Origin: an uncultured Lachnospiraceae bacterium
Lineage (GTDB): Bacteria > Bacillota > Clostridia > Lachnospirales > Lachnospiraceae
Assembly (NCBI GenBank): GCA_910584205.1
Contig: CAJUAA010000025.1
Location: 1-60,770 of the forward strand
Length of the DNA: 60,770 nt
Direction: 5' to 3'
Position 1 is the first letter of the stretch, and the number at the start of each line of letters is the position of its first letter. A program made the translations under genes and the position numbers. Shown one piece after another: positions 15,966-24,991 of this stretch. The notes below the pieces were generated by a model. That model was not told where the DNA came from. It saw only the letters and a program-made list of their open reading frames with translations, and ran no database searches.

Positions 15966-18941
15966 ATGCCGGAATTGGAATCAATGATTGAAAAGAAACT
16001 GATAGAACAGCTCGTCTACGGAGATTCACAGTGGGTATACAGGGAAGATTTGAAAACGGAAAATGATTTGTGGGCAAATTTCAAGTATATCCTTGAGCAG
16101 AACAATAAAGAGAGGCTGAATGGGGAACCTCTGACGGAAAGCGAATTTGAACAGGTAAAGAACCAGCTTCAGTTTTCATCATTTTACAGGGCAGGCGAAT
16201 GGCTGGTAGGAGAGAACGGAAAAGTCCAGGTGCATGTACAGCGGGATACAGAGCGGCTCCATCTTGTTGTGATGAACCATGAGCATATTGCGGGCGGAAG
16301 CAGCGTCTACGAGGTCATCAACCAGTACAGTGCATTAAAGACGGATGAGGACAGCAAGGTTCTCGCAAGGGACAGACGGTTTGACGTGACGCTTTTAATC
16401 AACGGGCTTCCCATGATCCATATTGAACTGAAAAATAAGCAGCACTCCTATATGGACGGATTCTGGCAGATTAAGAAATATATCGGGGAAGGGAAATTTA
16501 CGGGCATTTTTTCAGCAGTACAGATGTTTGTGATCAGCAACGGCGTAAATACGAAATATTTTTCCGCGGCAGGCGACACGGAACTGAACCCAAAGTTTAT
16601 CAGTGGCTGGCTTGATCCGGACAATAATCCGGTAACAGACTGTATGGATTTTGCAAAAAGCGTCCTCCGCATCCCGGCGGCGCACGAGATGATTGCGAGA
16701 TATACTGTTCTGGATGAAGATGCAAAAAAGCTGATCCTGCTGCGGCCGTATCAGATTCACGCGATCGAGGCAATCCGTGAAGCGTCCAAGACAGGCAGGT
16801 CGGGCTATGTGTGGCATACGACAGGCTCCGGGAAAACGCTGACTTCGTATAAGGCGACAAGGAATCTGCTGATGGATATCCCCGCCATTGACAAGGCGGT
16901 ATTCCTGATTGACCGTAAAGATCTGGACGCCCAGACCACAATGGCATTTCAGGCATATGCGAATAACGATCTGGTGGACGTTGACGAAACGAACAATATA
17001 AATGACCTGAAGAAAAAACTGAAATCCGGCGACAGACAGGTGATTGTGACAACCATCCAAAAACTGCAGAGGCTGATTACAAAGAGGCTTCAGGAAGACA
17101 CGCCGGAATATCGGAAAATACGGAATCTTAAAATTGCGTTTGTCGTGGACGAGTGCCACAGGGCGGTGACGCCGGGTATGAAAAGGGAACTGGAACGGTT
17201 TTTTGGAAATTCCCTGTGGTTTGGTTTCACCGGAACGCCCAGATTTGCGGAGAATCCATATCCGCAGATGGGGGATCTGCCGAGGACAACAGAGGAACTG
17301 TATGGGGAAAGGCTACATAAGTATACGATACAGAATGCGATTCATGACAATGCCGTCCTCGGATTTCAGGTGGAACACAATGGCCCCAGGGATATTGCCG
17401 ACGAGACGGACAAAAATGCGTATGACAATGAGACGCACATGCTGAAAGTGCTGGATGTCATTCTGAACAGGTCTTATCATAAATTAGGGTTTCAAAATGG
17501 CAGAGGTATGACATATGAGGGGCTTCTTACCACAAGCTCCATCCAGCTTGCGCAGAAATATTATGAACTGCTGACAAAGGTAAAGAACGGGGAGACTTCT
17601 CTTGTGATAGACGAGAAAATAAAGCGGGTGCTTCCGGATTTCCCCAAATTTGCCATAACCTATTCCGTTTCCGAAAATGAAGAAGGCTCTCAGGTGAACC
17701 AGCAGAAAATGCAGGCTTCCCTTGATGATTACAATAACATGTTTGGGACAAAATATGAACTTTCCCAGATTCAGGGGTACAATGGGAACCTGAATAAGAG
17801 ACTTGCGAGGAAAGAAGCTAAATTCAAAAGCAGGAGCGAGCAGCTTGATCTGGTGATTGTGGTAGACCGGCTTCTTACGGGATTTGACGCGCCGTGCATG
17901 TCAACTGTTTTTATTGACAGACAGCCCATGGGGCCCCATGACCTGATACAGGCTTTTTCGAGGACGAACCGTATTTATGACAAGAATAAAGCATATGGGC
18001 AGATTGTGACGTTTCAGGCTCCTGTATTATTCAAAAAATGTGTGGATGAGGCAGTTAAACTGTATTCCGCAGGAGGGACGAAGGAAGCGCTGCTGGCGGA
18101 ATGGGATGAAATGGAGCCTGCGTTCAGGAAAGCACTTTCGGCGCTGCGTGTTTCGGCGCAGACTCCCTCGGAAGTTTCCGGGATGTCGCTGAAAGAGAAA
18201 GAAGTATTTGCCAGAATGTTCCAGAATTTTGACAGATTGTTTGCCCAGATGAAGTCATTTACAAATTATGATGAGCGGATGCTTGAAGAATACGGCATCA
18301 CACAGGAGGAATATGACGATTACGCGGGGCATTACTTTAATGTGCTGGAAGAAATAAGGGAGAGCAGACCGGAAAAAGAAGAGGATATGCCTGAATCTGA
18401 GCAGATAGATTCCGATTATGAGCTGATGGCATACAGCAGTACAAAAATAGATTATGAGTATATCATTAACCTGATCCAGAATATTGTCACGCCGGACGAT
18501 GGGGAAGGGGATATTACCCCGGAAGAACGGCGGCGGAAGATTGACGAGATCAGGCAGTATGTGGAGGAACTCCGCAGAGACAATCCGAAGATTGCGGATA
18601 TCATGTCCGGGCTGATTGATGAGATTGAAACAGACGCAGAAAAATATAAAGGAAAATCCATTTTAAATATCGTGGAGAATATGAAGCAGGACTGCATAGA
18701 ACAGGTGATTACAGATTTCTGCCTGATATGGTATGCGTCAAAAGATGACGTCATGTATGCGGCAAACCATTACAGGAATGGGGAGATACCAAATGAGAGC
18801 AGGATAAAGGCAACCATAGATTTTACCAGTTATAAGGCGGCGAAGGAAAAAGCCCTTCCCAAGTTCAAATATTATGCACAGATGATGGCGGAACTCAGAA
18901 AAACACTGGATAAGGAGATCAGGCCGCTTACTGGTGACTAA
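15966..18941 (+). CDS. hsdR: Type I restriction enzyme R subunit (endonuclease and translocase)
   Basis: This 991-aa protein is of full length for the family. An N-terminal PD-(D/E)xK nuclease has D140 (FDVTLL) and E154-L-K156. The SF2 translocase has Walker A GSGKT (287-291) and the DECH box (395-398); the motif III region FGFTGTPRF and motif VI (QAFSRTNRIYDK) follow. The helical C-terminus would bind the M2S core. The start follows AAGGAGAAG and lies 3 nt after the half hsdS. It appears intact, so restriction depends on whether a functional HsdS exists. Confidence 0.95.
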   Translation: MPELESMIEKKLIEQLVYGDSQWVYREDLKTENDLWANFKYILEQNNKERLNGEPLTESEFEQVKNQLQFSSFYRAGEWLVGENGKVQVHVQRDTERLHLVVMNHEHIAGGSSVYEVINQYSALKTDEDSKVLARDRRFDVTLLINGLPMIHIELKNKQHSYMDGFWQIKKYIGEGKFTGIFSAVQMFVISNGVNTKYFSAAGDTELNPKFISGWLDPDNNPVTDCMDFAKSVLRIPAAHEMIARYTVLDEDAKKLILLRPYQIHAIEAIREASKTGRSGYVWHTTGSGKTLTSYKATRNLLMDIPAIDKAVFLIDRKDLDAQTTMAFQAYANNDLVDVDETNNINDLKKKLKSGDRQVIVTTIQKLQRLITKRLQEDTPEYRKIRNLKIAFVVDECHRAVTPGMKRELERFFGNSLWFGFTGTPRFAENPYPQMGDLPRTTEELYGERLHKYTIQNAIHDNAVLGFQVEHNGPRDIADETDKNAYDNETHMLKVLDVILNRSYHKLGFQNGRGMTYEGLLTTSSIQLAQKYYELLTKVKNGETSLVIDEKIKRVLPDFPKFAITYSVSENEEGSQVNQQKMQASLDDYNNMFGTKYELSQIQGYNGNLNKRLARKEAKFKSRSEQLDLVIVVDRLLTGFDAPCMSTVFIDRQPMGPHDLIQAFSRTNRIYDKNKAYGQIVTFQAPVLFKKCVDEAVKLYSAGGTKEALLAEWDEMEPAFRKALSALRVSAQTPSEVSGMSLKEKEVFARMFQNFDRLFAQMKSFTNYDERMLEEYGITQEEYDDYAGHYFNVLEEIRESRPEKEEDMPESEQIDSDYELMAYSSTKIDYEYIINLIQNIVTPDDGEGDITPEERRRKIDEIRQYVEELRRDNPKIADIMSGLIDEIETDAEKYKGKSILNIVENMKQDCIEQVITDFCLIWYASKDDVMYAANHYRNGEIPNESRIKATIDFTSYKAAKEKALPKFKYYAQMMAELRKTLDKEIRPLTGD

Positions 18942-18980
18942 ACAGGACCGCACGGCATTGTCTTTTCCATTTTGTTTGTA

Positions 18981-18992
18981 TCAGCGTAAGTA
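18981..18992 (+). repeat. Inverted repeat TCAGCGTAAGTA, left of the recombinase gene
   Basis: This non-coding copy lies 24 nt before the recombinase start and matches 19975-19986 in reverse complement over 12 bp. It contains the same CAGCGTAAG core found at TRD edges in hsdS. Confidence 0.75.
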
Positions 18993-19015
18993 ATTTCAGG
19001 AAATGGAGGCGGCTT

Positions 19016-19942
19016 ATGCTGAAAGATATGAACAGTGAAACACTCTTTTGCGAGTACTACAGACAATGGGTAGACATATACAAGAAAGGGGCGATAAGGG
19101 AAGCAACAATGGCAAAGTACCTGATGACGCAGAAGTGGGTTGAAAAACTTGCGCCGGAACTGAAACTGTGCGAACTTTCGAGAACCGTTTATCAGCAGCT
19201 CTTAAACGATTATGCAAAAGAGCATGAAAGGCAGACGACGCTTGATTTCCACCATCAGCTTAAGGGAGCGGTTCTTGACGCCGTTGACGAGGGGCTGATC
19301 GGGCGTGACCCGACAAGAAAAGCGATCATTAAGGGGAAAACGCCAGGAACCAAGAAGATTAAATACTTAAATCAGTTTGAACTTCATACACTGATCGCGC
19401 ATCTTGATATTAAAGAGGAAGCGAACTGGGACTGGTTTATCCTGCTTGTTGCCAAGACGGGCATGAGGTTTTCAGAGGCGCTTGCGGTAACGCCGGGGGA
19501 CTTTGATTTTGCAAGACAGACCTTATCGGTCAGCAAAACGTGGGATTACAAAGGCGAGGGCGGTTTCCTGCCCACGAAAAACAAGTCGTCTGTGAGGAAG
19601 ATACAGATTGACTGGCAGATTGTGGTCAAGTTTTCTGAACTGGTCAAAGGTCTGCCGGAGGATAAGCCTGTCTTTGCAGGACGGAATAAAATCTATAATT
19701 CCACGGTAAATGGTGTGTTGACAAGGCACTGCAGGGCGTGCGGCATTTCTGTAATTTCAATCCACGGGCTGCGTCATACCCATGCCTCTCTGCTGCTTTT
19801 TGCGGGAGTGTCGATTGCGAGCGTTGCCCGCAGACTGGGACACGCCAGTATGACAACAACGCAGAAGACATATCTGCACATTATTCAGGAACTTGAGAAT
19901 AAAGATGTGGATTTGGTGATGAGGACGTTATCAGGCTTATAA
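19016..19942 (+). CDS. Tyrosine recombinase, HsdS-shuffling (CreX/PsrA-like) type
   Basis: The product is 308 aa. A core-binding domain (EYYRQWVDIYKKGAIREATMAKY...) is followed by a catalytic domain with R (TGMRFSEAL), HxxR (IHGLRHTHASLLLFAGV), H (RRLGHASM) and the nucleophile Y (TQKTYLHI). From memory it is very close to the recombinases beside phase-variable type I hsdS genes in streptococci. It has an AATGGAGG site and ends before a strong inverted repeat. In this locus it would rearrange TRDs by acting on short repeats. A role as island integrase is possible but less likely, given its position after hsdR and its lack of phage neighbours. Confidence 0.85.
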   Translation: MLKDMNSETLFCEYYRQWVDIYKKGAIREATMAKYLMTQKWVEKLAPELKLCELSRTVYQQLLNDYAKEHERQTTLDFHHQLKGAVLDAVDEGLIGRDPTRKAIIKGKTPGTKKIKYLNQFELHTLIAHLDIKEEANWDWFILLVAKTGMRFSEALAVTPGDFDFARQTLSVSKTWDYKGEGGFLPTKNKSSVRKIQIDWQIVVKFSELVKGLPEDKPVFAGRNKIYNSTVNGVLTRHCRACGISVISIHGLRHTHASLLLFAGVSIASVARRLGHASMTTTQKTYLHIIQELENKDVDLVMRTLSGL

Positions 19943-19974
19943 GATTGGGAAACTTTTAATTTTAATCATGGAAA

Positions 19975-19986
19975 TACTTACGCTGA
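19975..19986 (-). repeat. Inverted repeat TCAGCGTAAGTA, right of the recombinase gene
   Basis: Read on the minus strand it is TCAGCGTAAGTA followed by TTTCC. It pairs with 18981-18992 and brackets the recombinase gene. It lies immediately before the hairpin at 19997. Confidence 0.75.
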
Positions 19987-19996
19987 AACCACAGAT

Positions 19997-20046
19997 ACTG
20001 GACATTTTTGTGCAGGACAAAATCCAAAACTGCAAAAATGTCCAGT
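19997..20046 (+). terminator. Inverted repeat and T-tract after the recombinase
   Basis: ACTGGACATTTTTG (19997-20010) has an exact inverted partner ending at 20046, with CAG/CTG extending the inner arm after a 2-nt bulge. The 3' arm is followed by TTTTT. It fits a terminator closing the RM island. Its AT-rich symmetric arms could also be a recombinase or regulator site. Confidence 0.6.
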
Positions 20047-20163
20047 TTTTTCCAACTATCCGAATGTGGTACTATACAAAATGTACAGAAAATGACAAGT
20101 TTATCCTGCCTGGGATGTGGTATATTCGTATTGTAAAAAATATGTAAGGGAGGAATTTTCAAG

Positions 20164-21378
20164 ATGAAAAGAAAATTACTTGGTGCTTTACTGAGCACCG
20201 CAATGGTTGCTTCACTGGTCGTTGGATGCAGCGGCGGCAATGACACTGCTCCGGCAGATACGCCGGCGGATACCGAGGCTCCGGCAGATGCGGAAACGCC
20301 CGCAGACAATGAAGCAGATGACGCTTCGGCACCGGCGGCAGCAGGCGGCGGCAAGATCGGTATCTCCATGCCGACCCAGTCCCTGGAGCGTTGGAACCGT
20401 GACGGCGCTTACCTGGATGAGCAGTTCAAGGCAGCGGGCTTTGAGACGATCCTGACCTTCTCCGATGACAAGACGGAGCAGCAGGTGAATGATATCCAGA
20501 ATATGCTGGCAGACGGCGTGGATATGCTCGTGATCGCAGCCATCGACGGCAACGCGCTCAACACCGCACTGGAAGGCGCAGCAGAGCAGAACATTCCGGT
20601 TATTTCCTATGACCGTCTGATTCTGAATGATGCAGCATCCTACTATGTATCTTTTGACAATTACACCGTTGGCCAGCTTCAGGGCGAATATATCGTCAAG
20701 GCTCTGGATCTGGAAAATGCAGGTGACAAGACCTACAATATCGAGATCACCGCAGGCGACCCGGCTGACAACAATGCCACCTACTTCTATCAGGGTGCCA
20801 TCGACGCGATTCAGCCGTATCTGGACAACGGTGCGCTGAACATCGTATCCGGACAGAAAGATTTTGACGCAGTCGCAACTCCGGGCTGGAAGACCGACAC
20901 TGCGCTGGCAAGGGCACAGAACGTTCTTTCTTCCTATTATGCGGACGGAACTCAGCTGGATGCATGGCTCTGCTCCAATGACTCCACCGCTCTTGGCGTA
21001 ACTCAGGCAGTGACCTCTGACTATGCAGGCTCCAACGCCGTTATCATCACCGGACAGGACGGCGACGAGGCGAACTTGAAGAACATCGTGGACGGCACAC
21101 AGACCATGACTGTCTACAAGAACGTGAGCAACGAGTCCATCGTGACGCTGGCTCTGGCGAAAGCAATCCTGGCAGGCGAGACCATCGACGAGTCCCTGAT
21201 CCCGTCCTTTGGAATCGAGTGCGCATTTGACACCGAGTCCTATGAGACTTCCGCAGGCAACAAGTGTCCGTCCTTCCTGCTGGTACCCAACGTGATTACC
21301 AAGGACAATCTGCAGGATCTGGTGGATACCGGCCTGTATACCATGGGTGACGACGGATATCTGTCCGCAACAAACTGA
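20164..21378 (+). CDS. chvE: ChvE/XylF-type monosaccharide ABC transporter binding protein
   Basis: This 404-aa lipoprotein has a signal peptide and lipobox (VVGC), then an Ala/Pro/Asp-rich linker to about residue 62, then a Peripla_BP_4 fold. The xylose/ChvE-class motifs are ISMPTQSLERWNRDGAYLD, VISYDRLILNDAASYYVSFDN and ITGQDGDEANLKNIVDGTQT. It captures a pentose or hexose outside the membrane for the ATPase and permease that follow. An AGGGAGG site precedes the ATG. The terminator-like hairpin at 21408, between it and the ATPase gene, would favour excess binding protein. The YesN-type regulator at 7.8 kb is the likely activator. Confidence 0.85.
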   Translation: MKRKLLGALLSTAMVASLVVGCSGGNDTAPADTPADTEAPADAETPADNEADDASAPAAAGGGKIGISMPTQSLERWNRDGAYLDEQFKAAGFETILTFSDDKTEQQVNDIQNMLADGVDMLVIAAIDGNALNTALEGAAEQNIPVISYDRLILNDAASYYVSFDNYTVGQLQGEYIVKALDLENAGDKTYNIEITAGDPADNNATYFYQGAIDAIQPYLDNGALNIVSGQKDFDAVATPGWKTDTALARAQNVLSSYYADGTQLDAWLCSNDSTALGVTQAVTSDYAGSNAVIITGQDGDEANLKNIVDGTQTMTVYKNVSNESIVTLALAKAILAGETIDESLIPSFGIECAFDTESYETSAGNKCPSFLLVPNVITKDNLQDLVDTGLYTMGDDGYLSATN

Positions 21379-21407
21379 TACATACAAACAAGCAGGTAAG
21401 ACCTTAA

Positions 21408-21440
21408 AAAGGGCGGGGCGTCTGTCCCGCCTTTCTTTTC
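21408..21440 (+). terminator. Attenuating hairpin between binding protein and ATPase genes
   Basis: AAAGGGCGGG pairs with CCCGCCTTT, with one bulged G, and is followed by CTTTT. In sugar ABC operons such a partial terminator lowers expression of the membrane components relative to the binding protein. Confidence 0.65.
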
Positions 21441-21486
21441 AGCCGGAGAAGGGCTTAAGAGAAGAGAGGGAAAGGAGGAGGAGCTT

Positions 21487-23022
21487 TTGGCTGATATTAT
21501 TCTGGAGATGAAATCCATCACCAAAGAGTTCCCGGGAGTGAAGGCGCTGGACAATGTAAACCTGGTCGTGGAGCGGGGAGAGATCCATGCGCTGATCGGC
21601 GAGAACGGCGCGGGAAAATCCACATTGATGAACGTTCTGTCCGGAACGTATCCGGTGGGCAGCTATACGGGGGAGATTTATTACAATGGGGAGCTTTGCC
21701 AGTTCAGGACCCTGAAGGACAGCGAGGCAAAAGGAATCGTCATTATCCATCAGGAGCTGGCGCTGATTCCGCTTCTGACCATCGGTGAGAACATGTTCCT
21801 GGGAAATGAGAAAAAGAACAAAATGGGGCATATCGACTGGGATATGACCTATAACGAGGCGGAAAAGCATATGCAGCAGGTGGGCCTGTATGAATCGGCC
21901 CAGACCCTGATCAAAGACATCGGGACCGGCAAGCAGCAGCTGGTGGAGATCGCGAAAGCATTTTCCAAAAACGTAAAGCTTTTGATCCTGGATGAGCCTA
22001 CGTCTTCGCTGAACGACGAGGATGCGAAGATGCTTCTGGATCTTCTGATGGAGTTTAAGAAAAACGGGCTGACTTCCATTATTATCACACACAAACTGAA
22101 TGAGATTATCTACTGTGCGGATAAAGCGACCATTATCCGCGACGGTTCCACCATCGAGACGCTGGTAAAAGGCGTGGATGAATTCAGCGAGGACCGGATC
22201 ATCAAGGGCATGGTGGGACGCCCCATGGACGACCGCTATCCCGCAAGAGAACATAAAGTCCGCCCGGAAGTGGGGCTGGAGGTAAAGGACTGGACCGTCT
22301 ATCATCCGCTTTACCATGAAAAGGTGGTGGACAACAGGATATCATTTAATGTGCATAAAGGCGAGGTGGTGGGATTTTCCGGCCTTCAGGGCGCGGGACG
22401 TACGGAACTCGCCATGTCCATATTCGGCAGAAGCTACGGCTTCAACATCAGCGGGGAGCTGTATCTGAACGGAGAGAAGACAGAGCTGAAAAGCGCGGAG
22501 CAGGCGATCCGCCATGGCCTCGCGTATGTGACAGAAGACAGAAAGACCAACGGGTTGATTCTTGGGGAGTCCATTCGTTTTAATACGACGCTTGCCAGAC
22601 TGGATAAGGTCTGCGGAAACGGCGTCATTGATACAACGGCGGAGCAGAGAGTGGCGGAGGAGATGACGGAGGCCATGGGCACCAGGACTCCTTCCATCGA
22701 GCAGAAGGTGGGCAATCTGTCCGGCGGAAACCAGCAGAAGGCGCTGCTGGGCAAATGGATGTTCACAGAACCGGAAGTGCTGATCCTGGATGAGCCCACC
22801 CGCGGTATTGATGTGGGCGCCAAGTATGATATCTACTGTCTGATCAATCAGATGGTGGAGGAGGGAAAATCCGTCATTATGATCTCCTCGGAGATGCCGG
22901 AACTCATCGGCATGTGCGACCGGATCTATATCATGAATGAGGGCGAGCTCAAAGGGGAGCTGAGCGCGGAGGAAGCGACTCAGGAGAAGATCATGAGCTT
23001 TATCATCAGCGCGGACGATTAA
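21487..23022 (+). CDS. Multiple-monosaccharide ABC transporter ATP-binding protein (GguA/XylG type)
   Basis: This 511-aa protein has the tandem nucleotide-binding domains typical of sugar CUT2 transporters. Domain 1 has Walker A GENGAGKST and Walker B LLILDEPTSS. Domain 2 has the degenerate P-loop GLQGAGRTE and the signature LSGGNQQK, then VLILDEPTRGID. It starts with TTG directly after AAAGGAGGAGGAGC, an unusual but well-supported start. It energises uptake through the permease encoded 21 nt downstream. Confidence 0.9.
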   Translation: MADIILEMKSITKEFPGVKALDNVNLVVERGEIHALIGENGAGKSTLMNVLSGTYPVGSYTGEIYYNGELCQFRTLKDSEAKGIVIIHQELALIPLLTIGENMFLGNEKKNKMGHIDWDMTYNEAEKHMQQVGLYESAQTLIKDIGTGKQQLVEIAKAFSKNVKLLILDEPTSSLNDEDAKMLLDLLMEFKKNGLTSIIITHKLNEIIYCADKATIIRDGSTIETLVKGVDEFSEDRIIKGMVGRPMDDRYPAREHKVRPEVGLEVKDWTVYHPLYHEKVVDNRISFNVHKGEVVGFSGLQGAGRTELAMSIFGRSYGFNISGELYLNGEKTELKSAEQAIRHGLAYVTEDRKTNGLILGESIRFNTTLARLDKVCGNGVIDTTAEQRVAEEMTEAMGTRTPSIEQKVGNLSGGNQQKALLGKWMFTEPEVLILDEPTRGIDVGAKYDIYCLINQMVEEGKSVIMISSEMPELIGMCDRIYIMNEGELKGELSAEEATQEKIMSFIISADD

Positions 23023-23043
23023 GACGAAAGGAGTGTTGTGTAA

Positions 23044-24237
23044 ATGTCAACAAAAAAAGAAAATCAGGGCGGCGCGCCGTTCAGCCTGGGAGAATTTCTC
23101 ACCAGATACAGTATGGTCATCGCTCTTGTTATTGTATTTATCCTGTTCTATTTCCTGACGGACGGACGTCTTCTGTATGCGCAGAACATGTCCAATCTGC
23201 TTCTGCAGAACGGTTATGTGCTGGTCATGGCCTGCGGTATGCTCCTGTGCATCCTGACCGGCGGCAACATCGACCTGTCCGTGGGTTCTGTGATCTGCAT
23301 GGTGGGCGGCGTGGCTGCGGTCATGATTACCAACCATGGCTTTAATATTTATCTGACCATCCTGATCTGCCTGGTCATCGGCGTGCTGGCAGGCGTATGG
23401 CAGGGGTACTGGATCGGCTACGTGAGGATTCCGCCTTTTATTACGACGCTGGGCGGTATGTTTGTGTTCCGCGGTTTCGGACGCCTGATTCTGGACAGCA
23501 AGACCGTATCCGTGCAGGATGCAGCCTTTTTGAATATTTTTACAGCTTATATCAAGATCCCGGGGCTGGATACAGACGCCCGCATCCTCTCCCCGCTGGT
23601 GATCGGCGCGCTGGTGGTGGTATTTATCTTCTACAGTACGATCTCATCTCGTGCGAACAAGGCGAAGAAGGGATATCGGCAGAACAGCGCACTGGCTGAT
23701 TTTGGCCGCAGCGGACTGATCTCCGTGGCCCTGCTGGCGTATTGTTATCTGCTGAGCCAGTATAAGGGCGTCTCCGTCATGCTTCTGTGGGTGGTGGCGG
23801 TTTGCCTGATCTATCATTTCATCACTTCCAAAACCGCGTTCGGGCGTTACTTCTACGCGGTGGGCGGCAATGAGAAGGCGACGCAGCTTTCCGGTATCAA
23901 CACGAATAAGGTCTATTTTATCGCCTATGCCAATATGGGATTTCTGGCAGGACTGTGCGGCCTGCTCTGCCTGGCACGGGTAGGCTCCGTCACGGGCTCC
24001 ACCGGTACTTCCTTTGAGATGGACGCCATCGGTTCCTGTTTCATCGGCGGCGCTTCAGCCTACGGCGGCAGCGGTACCGTCCCCGGCGTCATCATCGGCG
24101 CGCTCCTTTTGGGCGTCATCAACATGGGCATGTCCATCATGGGCATCGGCGACTCCTGGCAGTATGTGGTAAAGGGCGGCGTGCTTCTGGTGGCGGTCAT
24201 CTTCGACGTGGTCTCCAACCGCAAGAGCGGCAAATAG
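23044..24237 (+). CDS. Multiple-monosaccharide ABC transporter permease (GguB/XylH type)
   Basis: This 397-aa integral membrane protein has about ten hydrophobic segments. The CUT2 permease pattern is clear: GGNIDLSVGSVICMVGGVAA, IPPFITTLGGMFVFRG and FIGGASAYGGSGTVPGVIIGALLLGVI. A cytosolic loop at about 200-225 is longer than in RbsC-type permeases, as in XylH/GguB. It completes the transporter whose binding protein and ATPase lie upstream, and is followed by a terminator. Confidence 0.9.
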   Translation: MSTKKENQGGAPFSLGEFLTRYSMVIALVIVFILFYFLTDGRLLYAQNMSNLLLQNGYVLVMACGMLLCILTGGNIDLSVGSVICMVGGVAAVMITNHGFNIYLTILICLVIGVLAGVWQGYWIGYVRIPPFITTLGGMFVFRGFGRLILDSKTVSVQDAAFLNIFTAYIKIPGLDTDARILSPLVIGALVVVFIFYSTISSRANKAKKGYRQNSALADFGRSGLISVALLAYCYLLSQYKGVSVMLLWVVAVCLIYHFITSKTAFGRYFYAVGGNEKATQLSGINTNKVYFIAYANMGFLAGLCGLLCLARVGSVTGSTGTSFEMDAIGSCFIGGASAYGGSGTVPGVIIGALLLGVINMGMSIMGIGDSWQYVVKGGVLLVAVIFDVVSNRKSGK

Positions 24238-24282
24238 ACTGCCGGCATACGGGGAAATTGTAAATAATATGTTAATTTTTTC

Positions 24283-24310
24283 AAAGGGCTGTGTATACGG
24301 CCCTTTTTTT
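24283..24310 (+). terminator. Intrinsic terminator of the monosaccharide transporter operon
   Basis: AAAGGGC and GCCCTTT form a 7-bp stem around a 10-nt loop, followed by a run of T. Confidence 0.8.
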
Positions 24311-24452
24311 GTGGTATACTCCCAATAAGCAGTGAGCAGTGCGGGGTTCGGCGTTCAGCATTCTGGATACACTGCTGTCAGCGTCTGTTTTATGGAATTG
24401 GGGCCGTGAAACAGAACGAAACAGGATACATAGAAGGAGAGGGGTGAATTTC

Positions 24453-24719
24453 GTGGTCAGGGAAAGTGTAACAATTGAGAATGAGAAGGGGCTGCATCTG
24501 CGTCCGGCGGGCAGGCTTGTAACGGAAGCCAACAGATACAGCTCCCACGTCATGATGACCTGCAAAGAACACACGATGAACTGCAAAAGCCTTATGAGTC
24601 TTCTTGCATTTCCGGTATGTCCGGGAGATGAAGTGACCGTGGAATGCTACGGAGAAGATGAAGAAGAAGCTCTGGGGCGAATCGTCCTGTTTCTTAGAAA
24701 CCTGAACAGTCAGGAATAG
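24453..24719 (+). CDS. HPr-family phosphocarrier-like protein
   Basis: The 88-aa product has the HPr fold pattern, with the phospho-acceptor His in GLHLRPAG. The conserved Ser region that is HPr kinase's target in Gram-positives is CKSLMSLLAF. There is no PTS gene nearby, so it may be an HPr paralogue (regulatory, Crh-like) rather than the main PTS carrier. Two GTG codons are possible starts (24444 and 24453) after AAGGAGAGGGG; 24453 gives the usual HPr length and spacing. A strong terminator follows, so it is monocistronic. Confidence 0.75.
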   Translation: MVRESVTIENEKGLHLRPAGRLVTEANRYSSHVMMTCKEHTMNCKSLMSLLAFPVCPGDEVTVECYGEDEEEALGRIVLFLRNLNSQE

Positions 24720-24720
24720 G

Positions 24721-24779
24721 AGAACTGCTGCAGCATGCTGCCCGGCCGTTTCGGGAGGCGCCCTGCAGCAGTTCTTTTA
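24721..24779 (+). terminator. Intrinsic terminator after the HPr-like gene
   Basis: AGAACTGCTGCAG is perfectly complementary to CTGCAGCAGTTCT (13 bp), with a GC-rich inner stem and a TTTTAT tail. Confidence 0.85.
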
Positions 24780-24841
24780 TGCGTTTTTGCGGCGGGTCTT
24801 TTTGAATCCGTATTCGGAATTTTATCCGGAGTATCTTTTCC

Positions 24842-24870
24842 TTGACAGACATTCCGGAATTCTATATGCT
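24842..24870 (+). promoter_or_regulatory. Predicted promoter for the gene at 24992
   Basis: TTGACA, a 17-nt spacer and TATGCT (24865-24870). The spacer contains the palindrome TTCCGGAA, a possible regulator site. Confidence 0.5.
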
Positions 24871-24991
24871 GAAAGAGTCTAAGATAATATATCCATATCT
24901 GTAAGTCATCAGTCCGTGACAAGATTTTCCAATTCAACATATGTGAACATGGTTCGTATGCCTGGTTCTGAAAAGGAAAGGAGAATATCGT

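Noticed and set aside
19016..19942. Phage or ICE integrase defining a mobile element
   Set aside because: No phage, conjugation or excisionase genes and no tRNA attachment site are present; the protein looks like an hsdS-shuffling recombinase instead.
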